The translations under genes were made by a program, and so were the position numbers. Below, piece after piece: positions 8,442 through 17,821 of a stretch of DNA of 64,000 bases. The notes beneath the pieces are model-generated. The model did not search any database. It was not told the origin of the DNA and saw only the letters and a program-made list of their open reading frames with translations. The stretch's first letter is position 1. The number at the start of each line of letters is the position of its first letter. Source of the stretch: Cryomorphaceae bacterium (GTDB taxonomy: Bacteria; Bacteroidota; Bacteroidia; Flavobacteriales; Schleiferiaceae); assembly GCA_017858515.1 (NCBI GenBank), contig JAFMBM010000003.1, positions 1 through 64,000 of the forward strand, written 5' to 3'.

Positions 8442-10232
8442 ATGAAGCGTTTTTTTGCAAATGTCTTAGCATCAATTCTTGGTGGCCTAATTCTAATCTT
8501 TTTACTTTTCTTCCTCCTCATTGGTCTAGCAGCAAGCCTAGGCAGTTCATCGAATGAAGTCGTGGAGGTAAAGAATGGCAGCTTTCTTCATCTAAACATA
8601 ACAGGCGTACAGATTGTAGACCGCAATGTTTCCGATCCCATGGCTGGGTTTGGGCTGCTCTTTGGCGGCAATTCTATGGCCGGTGTAAATGAAATCATTG
8701 AAGCGATTGAGAGAGCTGAGACAGACGATCGAATAGAAGGCATTACTTTAGATTTGGGGTTTTTCGCAGGTGGAAGTGCTTCCGCTAAAGAAATTAGAGA
8801 TGCCCTGCTTCGCTTTAAGAAAAATTCTCATAAGCCCATCTATTCTTATGGAACCTTTGCTAATTCAAAAAGCTACTACATAGCATCTGTTTCAGACAGC
8901 ATTGGCTTAAATCCAAGTGGTTTAATCGATTGGACTGGAATGAATTTAAGTGTGTCTTACTACAAAGACCTGCTCCAAAACATTGGAGTAGAGGTTGAGG
9001 TGATCCGCGGAAGCAATAACCAATTTAAAAGTGCGGTGGAACCTTTTCTTCAGAACTATATGAGCGATGCCAATAGGACTCAGCTCAGCACCCTAGCTGG
9101 CGATCTTTGGGGCATTATGCTCGAAGAAGTGGCCGAAGCCAGAAGTATGGATGTATCTGGCCTGCAAACTATTGCCGATAGTCTATCCCTTGATGAAGCA
9201 AAAAAAGCACTCAGCCTCCATTTTGTAGACGTTTTAATGCACGAAGATGAATGGACTGACTTTTTAAGAGTTAAAACCAATGTTTTAGAGGGAAGGAAGC
9301 CTTTAAGCATCCATTTCAGCAAGTATATTAAATCCAGCTCTGGCTCAAATGCGTCCTATAAAAATGACCGCATTGCTGTTCTTTATGCTCAAGGTGAGTT
9401 TACTCCAGCAAATGACAATTACACGGTTTCAGAAGAAAATATGATAGAAGCCCTCGAAGCTATTTTAAAAGATGATAAAGTGAAAGCCCTAATCTTAAGA
9501 GTGAACTCTCCTGGCGGACAAGCATATATCGCGGATAAAATGGTTCGGATGCTAGAAAAGGTAAAAGAGAAAATGCCAGTAGTTGTATCTATGGGTGATG
9601 TAGCTGCCTCTGCCGGATATATGATTAGCGCAATTGGCGATACCGTTCTGGCTCATCCCAATACGGTTACAGGCAGCATCGGTGTTTTTGGAATGCTCTT
9701 AAATTATCAAGATCTTATGGAAAACAAGATCGGCATTCATACCGAACACGTTCAGACAGCGGCACATAGTAGCATAGGCTCACCCGATAAACCACTTGAT
9801 GCCTTTGAAAAGAAATGGCTGCAAACCAGTATAGACCGATATTACGGACAGTTTTTAAATCATGTTGCACAAAATAGAAATTTAGACAGTCTCTATGTCG
9901 ATAGCATCGGACAAGGAAGGGTTTGGAGTGGGAAAAGAGCCGTTGAATTAGGTCTCGTAGATGGATTAGGGACTTTTTATGATGCTCAAATGGCAGCAAA
10001 AAATTTAATCGGAGAGGATGAAAGTACCCTTTACAACTATGTGGCCTACCCTGAACCCAAAGATCCGTTTGAAGAAATTCTAACCAATTTAGAGCAGTAT
10101 AGTAAGTCTTTGGTAAAACCAATATGGTTAGAAGGAAGTGAAATTCTAAAAGCCCAAGAATACATAACAAAATGGCAGTCCCTTAGCGGTAAACCCATGA
10201 TGCGAATCGAAGAAGAACTATCCATCCCTTGA
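8442..10232 (+). CDS. sppA: Signal peptide peptidase SppA, 67K type
   Basis: The 596-residue protein is a tandem-domain SppA that degrades cleaved signal peptides in the inner membrane. A single N-terminal membrane helix (about residues 8-32) is followed by two peptidase S49 domains. The catalytic lysine sits in NQFKSAVEPF (near 197), matching E. coli GTYKSAVEPF, and the catalytic serine in DVAASAGYMIS (near 389). VNSPGGQA and NTVTGSIGVFG are further family motifs. The ATG at 8442 gives the KRFFANVLASIL anchor; the TTG at 8418 adds nothing plausible. The stop overlaps the start of the next gene, so translational coupling is likely. Confidence 0.95.
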   Translation: MKRFFANVLASILGGLILIFLLFFLLIGLAASLGSSSNEVVEVKNGSFLHLNITGVQIVDRNVSDPMAGFGLLFGGNSMAGVNEIIEAIERAETDDRIEGITLDLGFFAGGSASAKEIRDALLRFKKNSHKPIYSYGTFANSKSYYIASVSDSIGLNPSGLIDWTGMNLSVSYYKDLLQNIGVEVEVIRGSNNQFKSAVEPFLQNYMSDANRTQLSTLAGDLWGIMLEEVAEARSMDVSGLQTIADSLSLDEAKKALSLHFVDVLMHEDEWTDFLRVKTNVLEGRKPLSIHFSKYIKSSSGSNASYKNDRIAVLYAQGEFTPANDNYTVSEENMIEALEAILKDDKVKALILRVNSPGGQAYIADKMVRMLEKVKEKMPVVVSMGDVAASAGYMISAIGDTVLAHPNTVTGSIGVFGMLLNYQDLMENKIGIHTEHVQTAAHSSIGSPDKPLDAFEKKWLQTSIDRYYGQFLNHVAQNRNLDSLYVDSIGQGRVWSGKRAVELGLVDGLGTFYDAQMAAKNLIGEDESTLYNYVAYPEPKDPFEEILTNLEQYSKSLVKPIWLEGSEILKAQEYITKWQSLSGKPMMRIEEELSIP

Positions 10233-10924
10233 TTCGTGCCGAAATAAATGCAGACAAACAGGCAAAAGCATTTGGACTCTATCTGCTTTTAGCTTCTCTA
10301 TTTGTTACAGCTTTAGTGGTTTGTAACCTAATAGCTAACAAATTTGTAACCGTTGATCTCGGCTTTAAAACGTTTATCGTGAGTGCAGGCATTCTTCCAT
10401 ACCCGATAACCTTTCTCATCACTGATTTACTTTCAGAGATCTACGGTAAGAAAAAAACAGATCAGGTAGTATTTGTAGGTCTTGCCGCCTCTATTTTCGT
10501 TCTTTTCCTATTGTGGCTCGGCAATCAATTTTCCGCCATCGACCTTTCCCCTGTTTCGGATGAGCAATATACCGCAGTATTCCAAAACTCAAAAAAAGTC
10601 ATTTTTGCTTCAATGCTAGCCTATCTCAGCGCTCAATTTGTAGATATTCGACTCTATCACTTTTGGAAGAATTTAACCAAAGGAAAGCATCTTTGGATTC
10701 GAAACAACTTCAGTACTATACTCTCGCAATTGCTAGACACCACACTGGTAGTAGGCATTCTTTTTATCGGCTCACTATCCAATGAAACGATTTTAGAAAT
10801 GATTCGCGATGGCTGGCTTTTTAAGGTTATTTGCGCACTCATTGATACTCCCGTTATTTATTTGGCGGTTTACGCGATCCGTAGATATTTCCATATTTCT
10901 CCGAATGAAGAACTGGCTATCTGA
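10229..10924 (+). CDS. yhhQ: Queuosine precursor transporter, YhhQ/VUT family
   Basis: The 231-residue integral membrane protein has about six helices and the family motifs CNLIANKF near the start and ITDLLSEIYGKKKT. The YhhQ family imports queuosine precursors (preQ0/preQ1) for tRNA modification. No ATG is available near the start. TTG at 10229, overlapping the sppA stop (TTGA), is the only reasonable start and implies coupled translation. Its 3' end overlaps the next gene by 20 bases. No queuosine synthesis gene is visible in this window. Confidence 0.88.
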   Translation: MIRAEINADKQAKAFGLYLLLASLFVTALVVCNLIANKFVTVDLGFKTFIVSAGILPYPITFLITDLLSEIYGKKKTDQVVFVGLAASIFVLFLLWLGNQFSAIDLSPVSDEQYTAVFQNSKKVIFASMLAYLSAQFVDIRLYHFWKNLTKGKHLWIRNNFSTILSQLLDTTLVVGILFIGSLSNETILEMIRDGWLFKVICALIDTPVIYLAVYAIRRYFHISPNEELAI

Positions 10925-11849
10925 ATACCCCCTACTTCGGAAAATTTTAGAGTCCACTAAGTGGATTCTAGTGGCTATTGCTTTAATTATCGTTTATGAT
11001 AAATTCAACAGTCAATCCTTAAGGCTTCCCAACTGGAAGGCTTGGCAATGGATCAGCCTTTCTCTCCTATCAATTATAGGTTTATTGATTGAGAGCGCTC
11101 TTTGGTACATTCCTGCAAAAAATATCGGAAAGCTGAGTTTTAGATCGGCTCTAGCCAATACATTACTCTTTCAATATTTCCATCTGTTCGCACCTTCTGG
11201 AATAAGTGAATTCAGTGCTAGACTTGGACAATTTCAAGAAAAGAAAGACAAGAAGAAATCCATCGAAATAACTTTACTCATTCAGATTTCAAAATGGTTG
11301 GCCAGGCTTTTTCTTACGGCTATCGCAGCCATTATTTGGACTGACTCTGGATTAAAACTCGAGATCCGGTTGATTTTTGCGCTAATTATTCTTCTAGTAA
11401 TTTTCATAATTGCATCCCTTATAAAGAAGCCACATTATTGGCATTCGCGTTTCAATGATAAATGGAATGATCGATTGCTGAGGTGGTTACCTGCGACACT
11501 TTCGGGAAAGTTTCCTATTTACAAAAGCACACTGTTAAGTCTAGCGAAGGCTATGTCTTATACCCTAGCCTTCTCTCTTCTTTTACTTCCTTCAGAAAAT
11601 GCCAGCTTTATCCTTTTCGTGCAATTTCTTATGGCTACTTGGATATTCTATTTCGCCTTGTCTTTTTTACCTAGTCTTGGCCTAGCTGAAGGTCTTGTTA
11701 AAGTAGGTGCGGGTATTCTTTTCTTTTCTGAAACTATGGTTCCGGAGTACCAAGTGGGAGCAACCACCCTCATAGTCTGGACATTTAACAAAGCTTTACC
11801 AGGAATGATTGGAGGAATTTATTCTCTTAAGGTTAAGTTAAAGCGATAA
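10905..11849 (+). CDS. Flippase-like / lysylphosphatidylglycerol-synthase-type membrane protein
   Basis: From ATG 10905 the 314-residue protein has about eight membrane helices. The segment ALANTLLFQYFHLFAPSGISEFSARLGQF resembles the conserved core of the LPG_synthase_TM (UPF0104/AglD-like) superfamily, and the C-terminal part (SFLPSLGLAEGLVKVGAGILFF) resembles its second conserved patch. Members move or bind lipid-linked substrates, or form the membrane half of MprF. No soluble synthetase domain is present, so this is a stand-alone transmembrane unit. It overlaps yhhQ by 20 bases and ends 62 bases before the ABC transporter gene. The substrate is unknown. Confidence 0.65.
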   Translation: MKNWLSEYPLLRKILESTKWILVAIALIIVYDKFNSQSLRLPNWKAWQWISLSLLSIIGLLIESALWYIPAKNIGKLSFRSALANTLLFQYFHLFAPSGISEFSARLGQFQEKKDKKKSIEITLLIQISKWLARLFLTAIAAIIWTDSGLKLEIRLIFALIILLVIFIIASLIKKPHYWHSRFNDKWNDRLLRWLPATLSGKFPIYKSTLLSLAKAMSYTLAFSLLLLPSENASFILFVQFLMATWIFYFALSFLPSLGLAEGLVKVGAGILFFSETMVPEYQVGATTLIVWTFNKALPGMIGGIYSLKVKLKR

Positions 11850-11911
11850 GTTGTTTAGCTTTAGCCTAAACCAAGAGAGCACAATTGCGTTATAGCGACT
11901 ATTAAAATAAA

Positions 11912-13645
11912 ATGGCAGAAACAAAGAATTCCAAGCTAACACCCTTGAGGCGTTTCCTAATGCTCCTCAAGCCGGACAAAAAAGATCTCATTTATATATA
12001 TGTATTCGCTGTCTTAAATGGAGTAGTAAATCTTTCGTTGCCTTTGGGTGTTCAAGCCATCATTGGACTCATTATAGTTGGCTCAGTAAGCACTTCTTGG
12101 AGCGTTTTAGTGGGAATCGTTTTGGTGGGAATTGCGCTTACAGGTGTTCTTCAAATTTTACAACTAAGCGTGCTCGAATCAATGCAACAAAGAATGTTTG
12201 CCCGAGCTGCATTTGATATGGCCTATCGTATACCACGCTTTAAACAAGAAGAGATTCGAAAGTTCGATCCTACTGAATTGATCAATCGCTTTTTCGACGT
12301 TATCACTGTTCAAAAAGGACTTCCCAAAATTTTATTAGACTTCTCATCGAGTGTTTTAAATATTCTTTTCGGACTGATACTCTTAAGTTTTTACCACCCA
12401 TTTTTTGTCTTCTTTGGCATTGTAATGCTCATTATTCTGCTTGCGATCTTTTACTTCACCATTCCAAGAGGAATGAAGACCAGTATTAAGGAATCGAGTC
12501 ATAAGTACCGAGCCGTCTATTGGTTGGAAGAATTAGCTCGTTCTATGACAACCTTTAAAATGGCTGGAAAAACAAACCTTCCATTGAGGAAAATCGACGA
12601 AATAACTCAAGATTACCTGCAAGCACGTAAGAAGCACTTTAGAGTTCTAATATGGCATTACATTCATACTATAAGTTTTAAAACAATAATAACGGGAGGC
12701 CTTCTTATTTTGGGTGGATTATTGGTTATGCAGCGCGAAATAAATATTGGCCAATTTGTAGCTGGAGAAATTATTATCATTCTTATCATCAACTCGGTAG
12801 AAAAGGTAATTCTATCTCTAGAGACCATGTACGACCTGTTTACCGGTTTGGAGAAATTAGGTCAGGTGATGGATATAGAATTAGAACAAGGCAATCAGAA
12901 CAAATCCTTTGAACTCAATCCTTGCTCATGCGTAGAAATTGAAGTTTCCAATTTAAGACTCATCCTTCCGCCTCAAACCAAACCAATTCTCGATGGTTTA
13001 AACTTGAAAATAGAGAAACAAAGCAGCGTTTGCATTTCTGGAGCAAGTGGCACTGGCAAAACAGCACTATTGCACGTTCTTGGCAGTATTTACAACAATT
13101 TTGAAGGAGTGCTTGCCTTTGACGGAATGCCTTTGGGAAGTATAGATATTGAAAGTTTGCGCTATTCTATAGGAGATAATTTCAATCAAGAATCGCTCTT
13201 CACAGCGAGTTTGGAGGAGAATATTACCCTCGGACGTGAGGGAATTGAGAGTGAATACCTGCAGCAAATAATTAAGATTTCTGGACTTACAGAATTTGTA
13301 ATGCAACTGCCCTCTGGGTTAAAAACCATCATGGATCCGACCAATCGAAATCTTCCTCAAAGCATAGAAAGAAGGGTTTTCTTAGCACGCAGTTTCGTGC
13401 ACAAACCAAGTTTGCTTCTATTAGACGAGCTCTCTGAGTTAAGTGAGCTTCCTGATTACAACAACCTCATTAGCTATGTTACTTCAGCGGAACGAAATTG
13501 GACCCTTGTTCTTGTATCCAATGATCCCGATGTTGCAAAACTCTGCGACAAAGTGGTGTTTTTAGAAGCAGGCCACGTAGCACATGAAGGCCATTTTAAT
13601 GAACTGAAGGATATACCTTCTGTTCGTAAAATTTATGAACTATAA
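11912..13645 (+). CDS. ABC exporter (fused TM-NBD) with degenerate ATPase motifs
   Basis: The 577-residue protein has an N-terminal six-helix ABC exporter domain (to about residue 310) and a C-terminal nucleotide-binding domain. Walker A GASGTGKT (near 376), a Q-loop-like NQESLFTASLEENI and Walker B LLLLDE are intact. The ABC signature, normally LSGGQ, reads LPQSIERR (near 480), and the switch histidine is replaced by Asn (LVSNDPD, near 537). It has no C39 peptidase domain. HlyD and TolC genes follow at once, which marks it as the inner-membrane part of a tripartite exporter. No partner ABC gene is present, so how it hydrolyses ATP is unclear. The substrate is unknown. Confidence 0.85.
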   Translation: MAETKNSKLTPLRRFLMLLKPDKKDLIYIYVFAVLNGVVNLSLPLGVQAIIGLIIVGSVSTSWSVLVGIVLVGIALTGVLQILQLSVLESMQQRMFARAAFDMAYRIPRFKQEEIRKFDPTELINRFFDVITVQKGLPKILLDFSSSVLNILFGLILLSFYHPFFVFFGIVMLIILLAIFYFTIPRGMKTSIKESSHKYRAVYWLEELARSMTTFKMAGKTNLPLRKIDEITQDYLQARKKHFRVLIWHYIHTISFKTIITGGLLILGGLLVMQREINIGQFVAGEIIIILIINSVEKVILSLETMYDLFTGLEKLGQVMDIELEQGNQNKSFELNPCSCVEIEVSNLRLILPPQTKPILDGLNLKIEKQSSVCISGASGTGKTALLHVLGSIYNNFEGVLAFDGMPLGSIDIESLRYSIGDNFNQESLFTASLEENITLGREGIESEYLQQIIKISGLTEFVMQLPSGLKTIMDPTNRNLPQSIERRVFLARSFVHKPSLLLLDELSELSELPDYNNLISYVTSAERNWTLVLVSNDPDVAKLCDKVVFLEAGHVAHEGHFNELKDIPSVRKIYEL

Positions 13646-13659
13646 TCCCTGAGAAGAAA

Positions 13660-14997
13660 ATGCTGAATATTTCAGAAAATCGAATTGGGGATCGTATTGA
13701 TCAGAAAAACTATCCCTCACTAAATCAATCCAAAACCAACAAACAAATCCGAATTTTTACCTATTGGATTTACACAGTTGTTGTGCTATTTATTGTGGTT
13801 TTGTTTCTTCCATGGACTCAGGTAGTAAGTGGAAAAGGAAAGGTAACTGCTTTATTTCCAAATCAAAGACCGCAAACTATTCAAAGTCCTATTCCAGGGC
13901 GTATTTCAAATTGGCTGGTCAATGAAGGAGATACAGTGGAGAAGGGAGAGATCATGTTAAAAGTGACCGAGATAAAGGATGAATACTTTGATCCTAACAT
14001 TATTCAACGGTTAAATGAGGAACTCAAGGCCAAACAGAATTCAGTCTTGGCGTATCGATCTAAGGCAGAAGCGCTTCATAGGCAAATTGAGTACTTACGA
14101 GAAAATTTGAGAGTTAAACTGATTCAAAACACTCAAAAGATACAGGCCGACAGCAATGCTTTTGCTGCTTCTGAAATTCAAAAACAGCTTGCCACTATCC
14201 AGTATCAAAGGGCCGATACGCTTTTAAGTGAAGGAGTTATAAGCAAATTCGAATGGGAAAAGCGCAAGCAATACATGCAAGAAGTCTTAGCTAAAAATAT
14301 TGAATCGAGAAACAAGTATCGGAACACTTTAACCGATATTCAAGCTTTAAAGGCAGAGTATCAAGAGAAAATATCGAAAGCAGAATCAGATCAATTCTCT
14401 GCAGAAAGTTCTGCCCTTGATTCCGAGGCTTCTGTGGCCAAACTGCAAGTGAAATTAAATAATGTTACTATTCGTCAATCTTATTATGAATTGCGGGCAC
14501 CGCAAAAAGGTCTAGTTACCCGAATTCTAAAAACGGGAATTGGTGAGAATATTAAAGAGGGAGAATCTATCATCGAAATTATGCCCTTAGACTATCAATT
14601 GGCAGTAGAGATATTCATCCGTCCTGTTGACTTACCCCTTATTCAAAAAGGACAACATGCGCGAATCGAATTCGACGGTTGGCCAGCTATTGTTTTTAGC
14701 GGATGGCCTAATACTTCTTTTGGAACGTTTGGTGCGGAAGTTTTCGCTGTAGACAACGTATTAGATGAATCAGGCCGCTACCGAATTTTACTCAGAAAAG
14801 ATGAAATAGATCTTGAATGGCCAGAACCTCTGCGCTTTGGGGCCGGAGCAAATGGGATGCTCCTTCTCAAGGATGTTCCAGTATGGTATGAAATATGGCG
14901 TCAAATTAATGGCTTCCCACCCGAATTTTACACTGGTCAAAATTCGAATAAAGAAGAGGTAAAGAAGTCGAAACCCAAAGTAGGCTACTCGAAATGA
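13660..14997 (+). CDS. HlyD-family periplasmic adaptor (membrane fusion protein)
   Basis: The 445-residue protein has one N-terminal membrane helix (about 33-53), a split biotinyl-lipoyl domain (NWLVNEGDTVEKGEIMLKV and KGLVTRILKTGIGENIKEGESI), a long helical hairpin between them (about 115-270) and a C-terminal beta-barrel region. It bridges the ABC protein to the TolC-type channel. It begins 14 bases after the ABC stop and overlaps the outer-membrane gene by 4 bases (ATGA), so the three genes form one operon. The long hairpin is typical of type I secretion adaptors and also of some lipid or peptide exporters. Confidence 0.9.
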   Translation: MLNISENRIGDRIDQKNYPSLNQSKTNKQIRIFTYWIYTVVVLFIVVLFLPWTQVVSGKGKVTALFPNQRPQTIQSPIPGRISNWLVNEGDTVEKGEIMLKVTEIKDEYFDPNIIQRLNEELKAKQNSVLAYRSKAEALHRQIEYLRENLRVKLIQNTQKIQADSNAFAASEIQKQLATIQYQRADTLLSEGVISKFEWEKRKQYMQEVLAKNIESRNKYRNTLTDIQALKAEYQEKISKAESDQFSAESSALDSEASVAKLQVKLNNVTIRQSYYELRAPQKGLVTRILKTGIGENIKEGESIIEIMPLDYQLAVEIFIRPVDLPLIQKGQHARIEFDGWPAIVFSGWPNTSFGTFGAEVFAVDNVLDESGRYRILLRKDEIDLEWPEPLRFGAGANGMLLLKDVPVWYEIWRQINGFPPEFYTGQNSNKEEVKKSKPKVGYSK

Positions 14998-16397
14998 GGC
15001 AGTTTATTCTCTTTTTAACATTGATTTTCAGCCTCTTCGGAAGTGCTCAATACGATAGTTCCCTATTTAAGCCCGAACTTGTTTTTGCGCTTCTGCCAAA
15101 TCATCCTGTTGCTCGAATTGCAGACTTACTAAATATGGAAAGTCAAATGATTCGCTTACAGGCCAAAGGTCTATTTGATCCAAAATTTGAGTTTGATCAA
15201 AATGCGAAAGAGTTTGATAGCAAAGACTATTATCAACTTCAAAAAGCTGGTCTTTCTGTAGCTACTTGGCCAGGGATAGACTTCAAGGCAGCCTATAAAA
15301 ACAGCGATGGAGAATTTCTAAACCCTCAAGCAACCTTGCCAGAAAGCGGTATGATTGAAATGGGTGCAGATGCAAATCTCTTGAGAGGATTATTGTTTGA
15401 TTCTCGCAGAGCAGCCCTTCAGGAAGCAAAGGCCTTCGCCCTTGCCAATGACGCTGAAAGAAGAATGGCTTTGAACAAACTTGTGTCAGAAGCCATGAGT
15501 TCTTATTGGAATTGGGCTGCTTCCTACAGTAAATTCAAATTAGTAGATCGATCTCTCCAAAATGCATTGGAAAGATACGAAGGGATTCGTTCGAGTTATT
15601 TCGCGGGTAGTGTTGCAGCTATTGATACCGTTGAGGCCTTAACTCTAGTTCAGAATAGGCGAATGGACAAGGAGAAAATGAATTACGAGCTGACTAAAAA
15701 TCGTTTGGTATTGAGTACTTATTTATGGGGCGCAGACAGTTTGCCACTAAGGCTTTCGCCCACTGCCTTTCCTATTGAGATCACACGCTGGGAACAGAGC
15801 TTTTTTGTGCGTGACTCCTTAGAATCCATTATTCGAAATTTGGATCAATTCCAACCTGAACTACTTAGTATTTCCGCCGATTTGGTTCGTTTGGATGCAG
15901 GAAGGAAGCTGGCTTTAAACAACTTATTGCCAGAGGCAAAAGCCTCCTACCGATGGTTAAATCCTGGAGATCAATTTTTTAATTCGGAAGAATTCGGTCC
16001 TACAAACAATTATACTCTTGGACTCTCAGTTAGCGTGCCTTTGTTTCTTCGAAAAGAAAGAGCTTATTTAAAACTGAATCAACTAAAGCGAACCGAACAA
16101 AATCTGAAGTTAATGGATAAGCGCAATACGCTTATTAACAAGCTTGGAGCACATTATGAAGGACTCTTGTTATACCGTAGAAATAGCCTCACGGCAGAAC
16201 AAAACTTCAGCAATTACACCCAACTCTTTGAAGTGGAGACTAGAAAATTTAAAATGGGTGAGAGTACTCTATTCTTAATCAATTCTCGCGAAAGTTCACA
16301 GCTAAACTCTGGAATGAAGTGGATTGAGCAACTAGAATCCTTTGAAATTCAAAAACTCAAACTCTTAGAAGAAGCCGGACTGCTTCTTTCAGAGTAA
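14994..16397 (+). CDS. TolC-family outer-membrane efflux channel
   Basis: The 467-residue protein starts with a signal peptide (RQFILFLTLIFSLFGSA|Q). Two TolC-like repeats follow, rich in long helices, with strand segments such as GLSVATWPGIDFKAAYK and NNYTLGLSVSVPLFLRKERAYL; the latter is the usual pattern in the second TolC half. Such proteins form trimeric tunnels across the outer membrane. The position at the end of the ABC-HlyD operon fixes the role. No terminator is obvious in the 16 bases before the converging gene. Confidence 0.88.
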   Translation: MRQFILFLTLIFSLFGSAQYDSSLFKPELVFALLPNHPVARIADLLNMESQMIRLQAKGLFDPKFEFDQNAKEFDSKDYYQLQKAGLSVATWPGIDFKAAYKNSDGEFLNPQATLPESGMIEMGADANLLRGLLFDSRRAALQEAKAFALANDAERRMALNKLVSEAMSSYWNWAASYSKFKLVDRSLQNALERYEGIRSSYFAGSVAAIDTVEALTLVQNRRMDKEKMNYELTKNRLVLSTYLWGADSLPLRLSPTAFPIEITRWEQSFFVRDSLESIIRNLDQFQPELLSISADLVRLDAGRKLALNNLLPEAKASYRWLNPGDQFFNSEEFGPTNNYTLGLSVSVPLFLRKERAYLKLNQLKRTEQNLKLMDKRNTLINKLGAHYEGLLLYRRNSLTAEQNFSNYTQLFEVETRKFKMGESTLFLINSRESSQLNSGMKWIEQLESFEIQKLKLLEEAGLLLSE

Positions 16398-16413
16398 TTT
16401 ATTAGAAAAATAA

Positions 16414-17001
16414 TTATTTCTTTTTGGCTTTTGGATCTGGCGCATTTTTAGTCCAATTTAATGGTCCTTCACATAAGAGCTCAATAGTCATGGTAGAGAA
16501 ATCTCCTAATTGCTTTTCCATAGATCTTACCCATTCATCAAAATCTTCTTGAAAATAATCTGAGCATTTCATCTGCAGTATCGCAATATACTTTTCATCC
16601 ATGAGAACTATGGTGGGTTTGGCATATTCATATGTTCTAACTGGTCTTCCAATTCGCACGGTTTTTCCTTCCATAAATTCTTTTAACCAAGCGTCTAAAG
16701 CATAAGTAGCATCTTCTTCATCATTGTAATAATACAAGGCCACATCCATTTTTGCGTAGCCCTTCCTCCCTAAATTATCTTCCGTTTTTTCACGAGATTT
16801 AAACTGAAAATACAGATGATAATCTGGATCTGAGTTGTTCAATGCGCCCCAAACAGGCTCCGCAATGTTCATCTCCTTCACTTCATATTTCTCCGATGCC
16901 CAAGCTTGAAACGAATCCATTTTCGCCTGAACTTCGCCTAAACTTTGCGCTTGGATTTGGAGAAATGAGAGTGTGATAAAAAGGGGAAGTAATTTCTTCA
17001 T
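16414..17001 (-). CDS. Secreted hypothetical protein
   Basis: The 195-residue protein has a signal peptide (KKLLPLFITLSFLQIQA|QS) and a predicted mixed alpha/beta body with many acidic and aromatic residues. Its C terminus is basic (DPKAKKK). I do not recognise the family. Its start overlaps the birA stop by 4 bases, so it is probably expressed with birA, but nothing ties it to biotin metabolism. It converges on the tolC gene with a 16-base gap. Confidence 0.75.
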   Translation of the reverse strand: MKKLLPLFITLSFLQIQAQSLGEVQAKMDSFQAWASEKYEVKEMNIAEPVWGALNNSDPDYHLYFQFKSREKTEDNLGRKGYAKMDVALYYYNDEEDATYALDAWLKEFMEGKTVRIGRPVRTYEYAKPTIVLMDEKYIAILQMKCSDYFQEDFDEWVRSMEKQLGDFSTMTIELLCEGPLNWTKNAPDPKAKKK

Positions 17002-17777
17002 TCTATATTTTCTAAGTACACTAGCTCTTTAATATTGGGATAAAGATAGCTACCATCAGCACAAAGAAAAATCAATTGACCACTTTCACGAACACCCTGT
17101 ATAGAACCTTCAACTAGTTCTCCTTTAAACTTATATTTCCGCCGAACTCCTTTTCCCACTAATCTATCGTGATAATCTGCTGAAATTTGATTCCATTTCA
17201 TTTGCCAAAGTTGCTCTAAACGAGAGTCAAGAGAATCGAAAAGCTCCCTTTCAACCTCAGACAATTTTGCATTAACACCCGATTCTAATGCAAGTGATGT
17301 GGCCTTTTCCAATCCTATGAAATTAGAATTATTTACGTTGATTCCAATTCCTACGATACTATGTTCCCAAAAAGTAGAAAGTATATTTTCTATCAATATT
17401 CCTGAACACTTTTTGCCTTTAATCATTATATCATTGGGCCATTTAATCGCAACCCCATCAATTCTATTGGAGAGCACATCAAAAACAGACAGACATATTG
17501 ACATGTTTAATAGAAATTGTCGCTCAATTCGAATAGGTGGACGACGAAGAACAAGACTCATAAGTATGCTACTCCCCAGTTCATCCTGCCAGCTTGTCCC
17601 CATTTGTCCACGGCCTAAATTTTGGTGCTTGCTCAAGATAACCGTTCCGTGATTTATCTGTTTGCTCCGAATGAGTCTTTTGAGATACTCATTAGTGGAA
17701 TCAACCGTTTCTAGTCGAAGAATGCCAGAAACAAATGAACCTTGTCTCTTCTCAAGAGCATCAAATGAATAAGTCAT
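16998..17777 (-). CDS. birA: Biotin--[acetyl-CoA-carboxylase] ligase
   Basis: The 259-residue enzyme has the biotin ligase core: STNEYLKRLI, the ATP/biotin loop NLGRGQMGTSWQ (GRGRxG-type) and KWPNDIMIKGKKCSGILIEN, followed by a small C-terminal SH3-like domain. It attaches biotin to carboxyl-carrier proteins. The N-terminal helix-turn-helix of E. coli BirA is absent, so it is a non-regulatory ligase. I chose ATG 17777 over the TTG at 17783. It is divergent from rsfS; the rsfS promoter begins 18 bases from its start codon. Confidence 0.93.
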   Translation of the reverse strand: MTYSFDALEKRQGSFVSGILRLETVDSTNEYLKRLIRSKQINHGTVILSKHQNLGRGQMGTSWQDELGSSILMSLVLRRPPIRIERQFLLNMSICLSVFDVLSNRIDGVAIKWPNDIMIKGKKCSGILIENILSTFWEHSIVGIGINVNNSNFIGLEKATSLALESGVNAKLSEVERELFDSLDSRLEQLWQMKWNQISADYHDRLVGKGVRRKYKFKGELVEGSIQGVRESGQLIFLCADGSYLYPNIKELVYLENIE

Positions 17778-17794
17778 GAACAATGGTAATAGAG

Positions 17795-17802
17795 TAGTTT
17801 TG
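17795..17802 (+). promoter_or_regulatory. Promoter -7 element of the rsfS-ftsH block
   Basis: TAGTTTTG is a perfect TAnnTTTG match 19 bases before the rsfS ATG, giving a leader of about 13 bases. No clear -33 TTG is found at the usual distance. Confidence 0.55.
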
Positions 17803-17821
17803 CAAATCTATATTGAACTAA

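Noticed and set aside
9715-10170. 151-residue minus-strand ORF
   Set aside because: It is antisense to the second catalytic domain of sppA and is rich in Leu, Phe and Cys as expected from a shadow frame.
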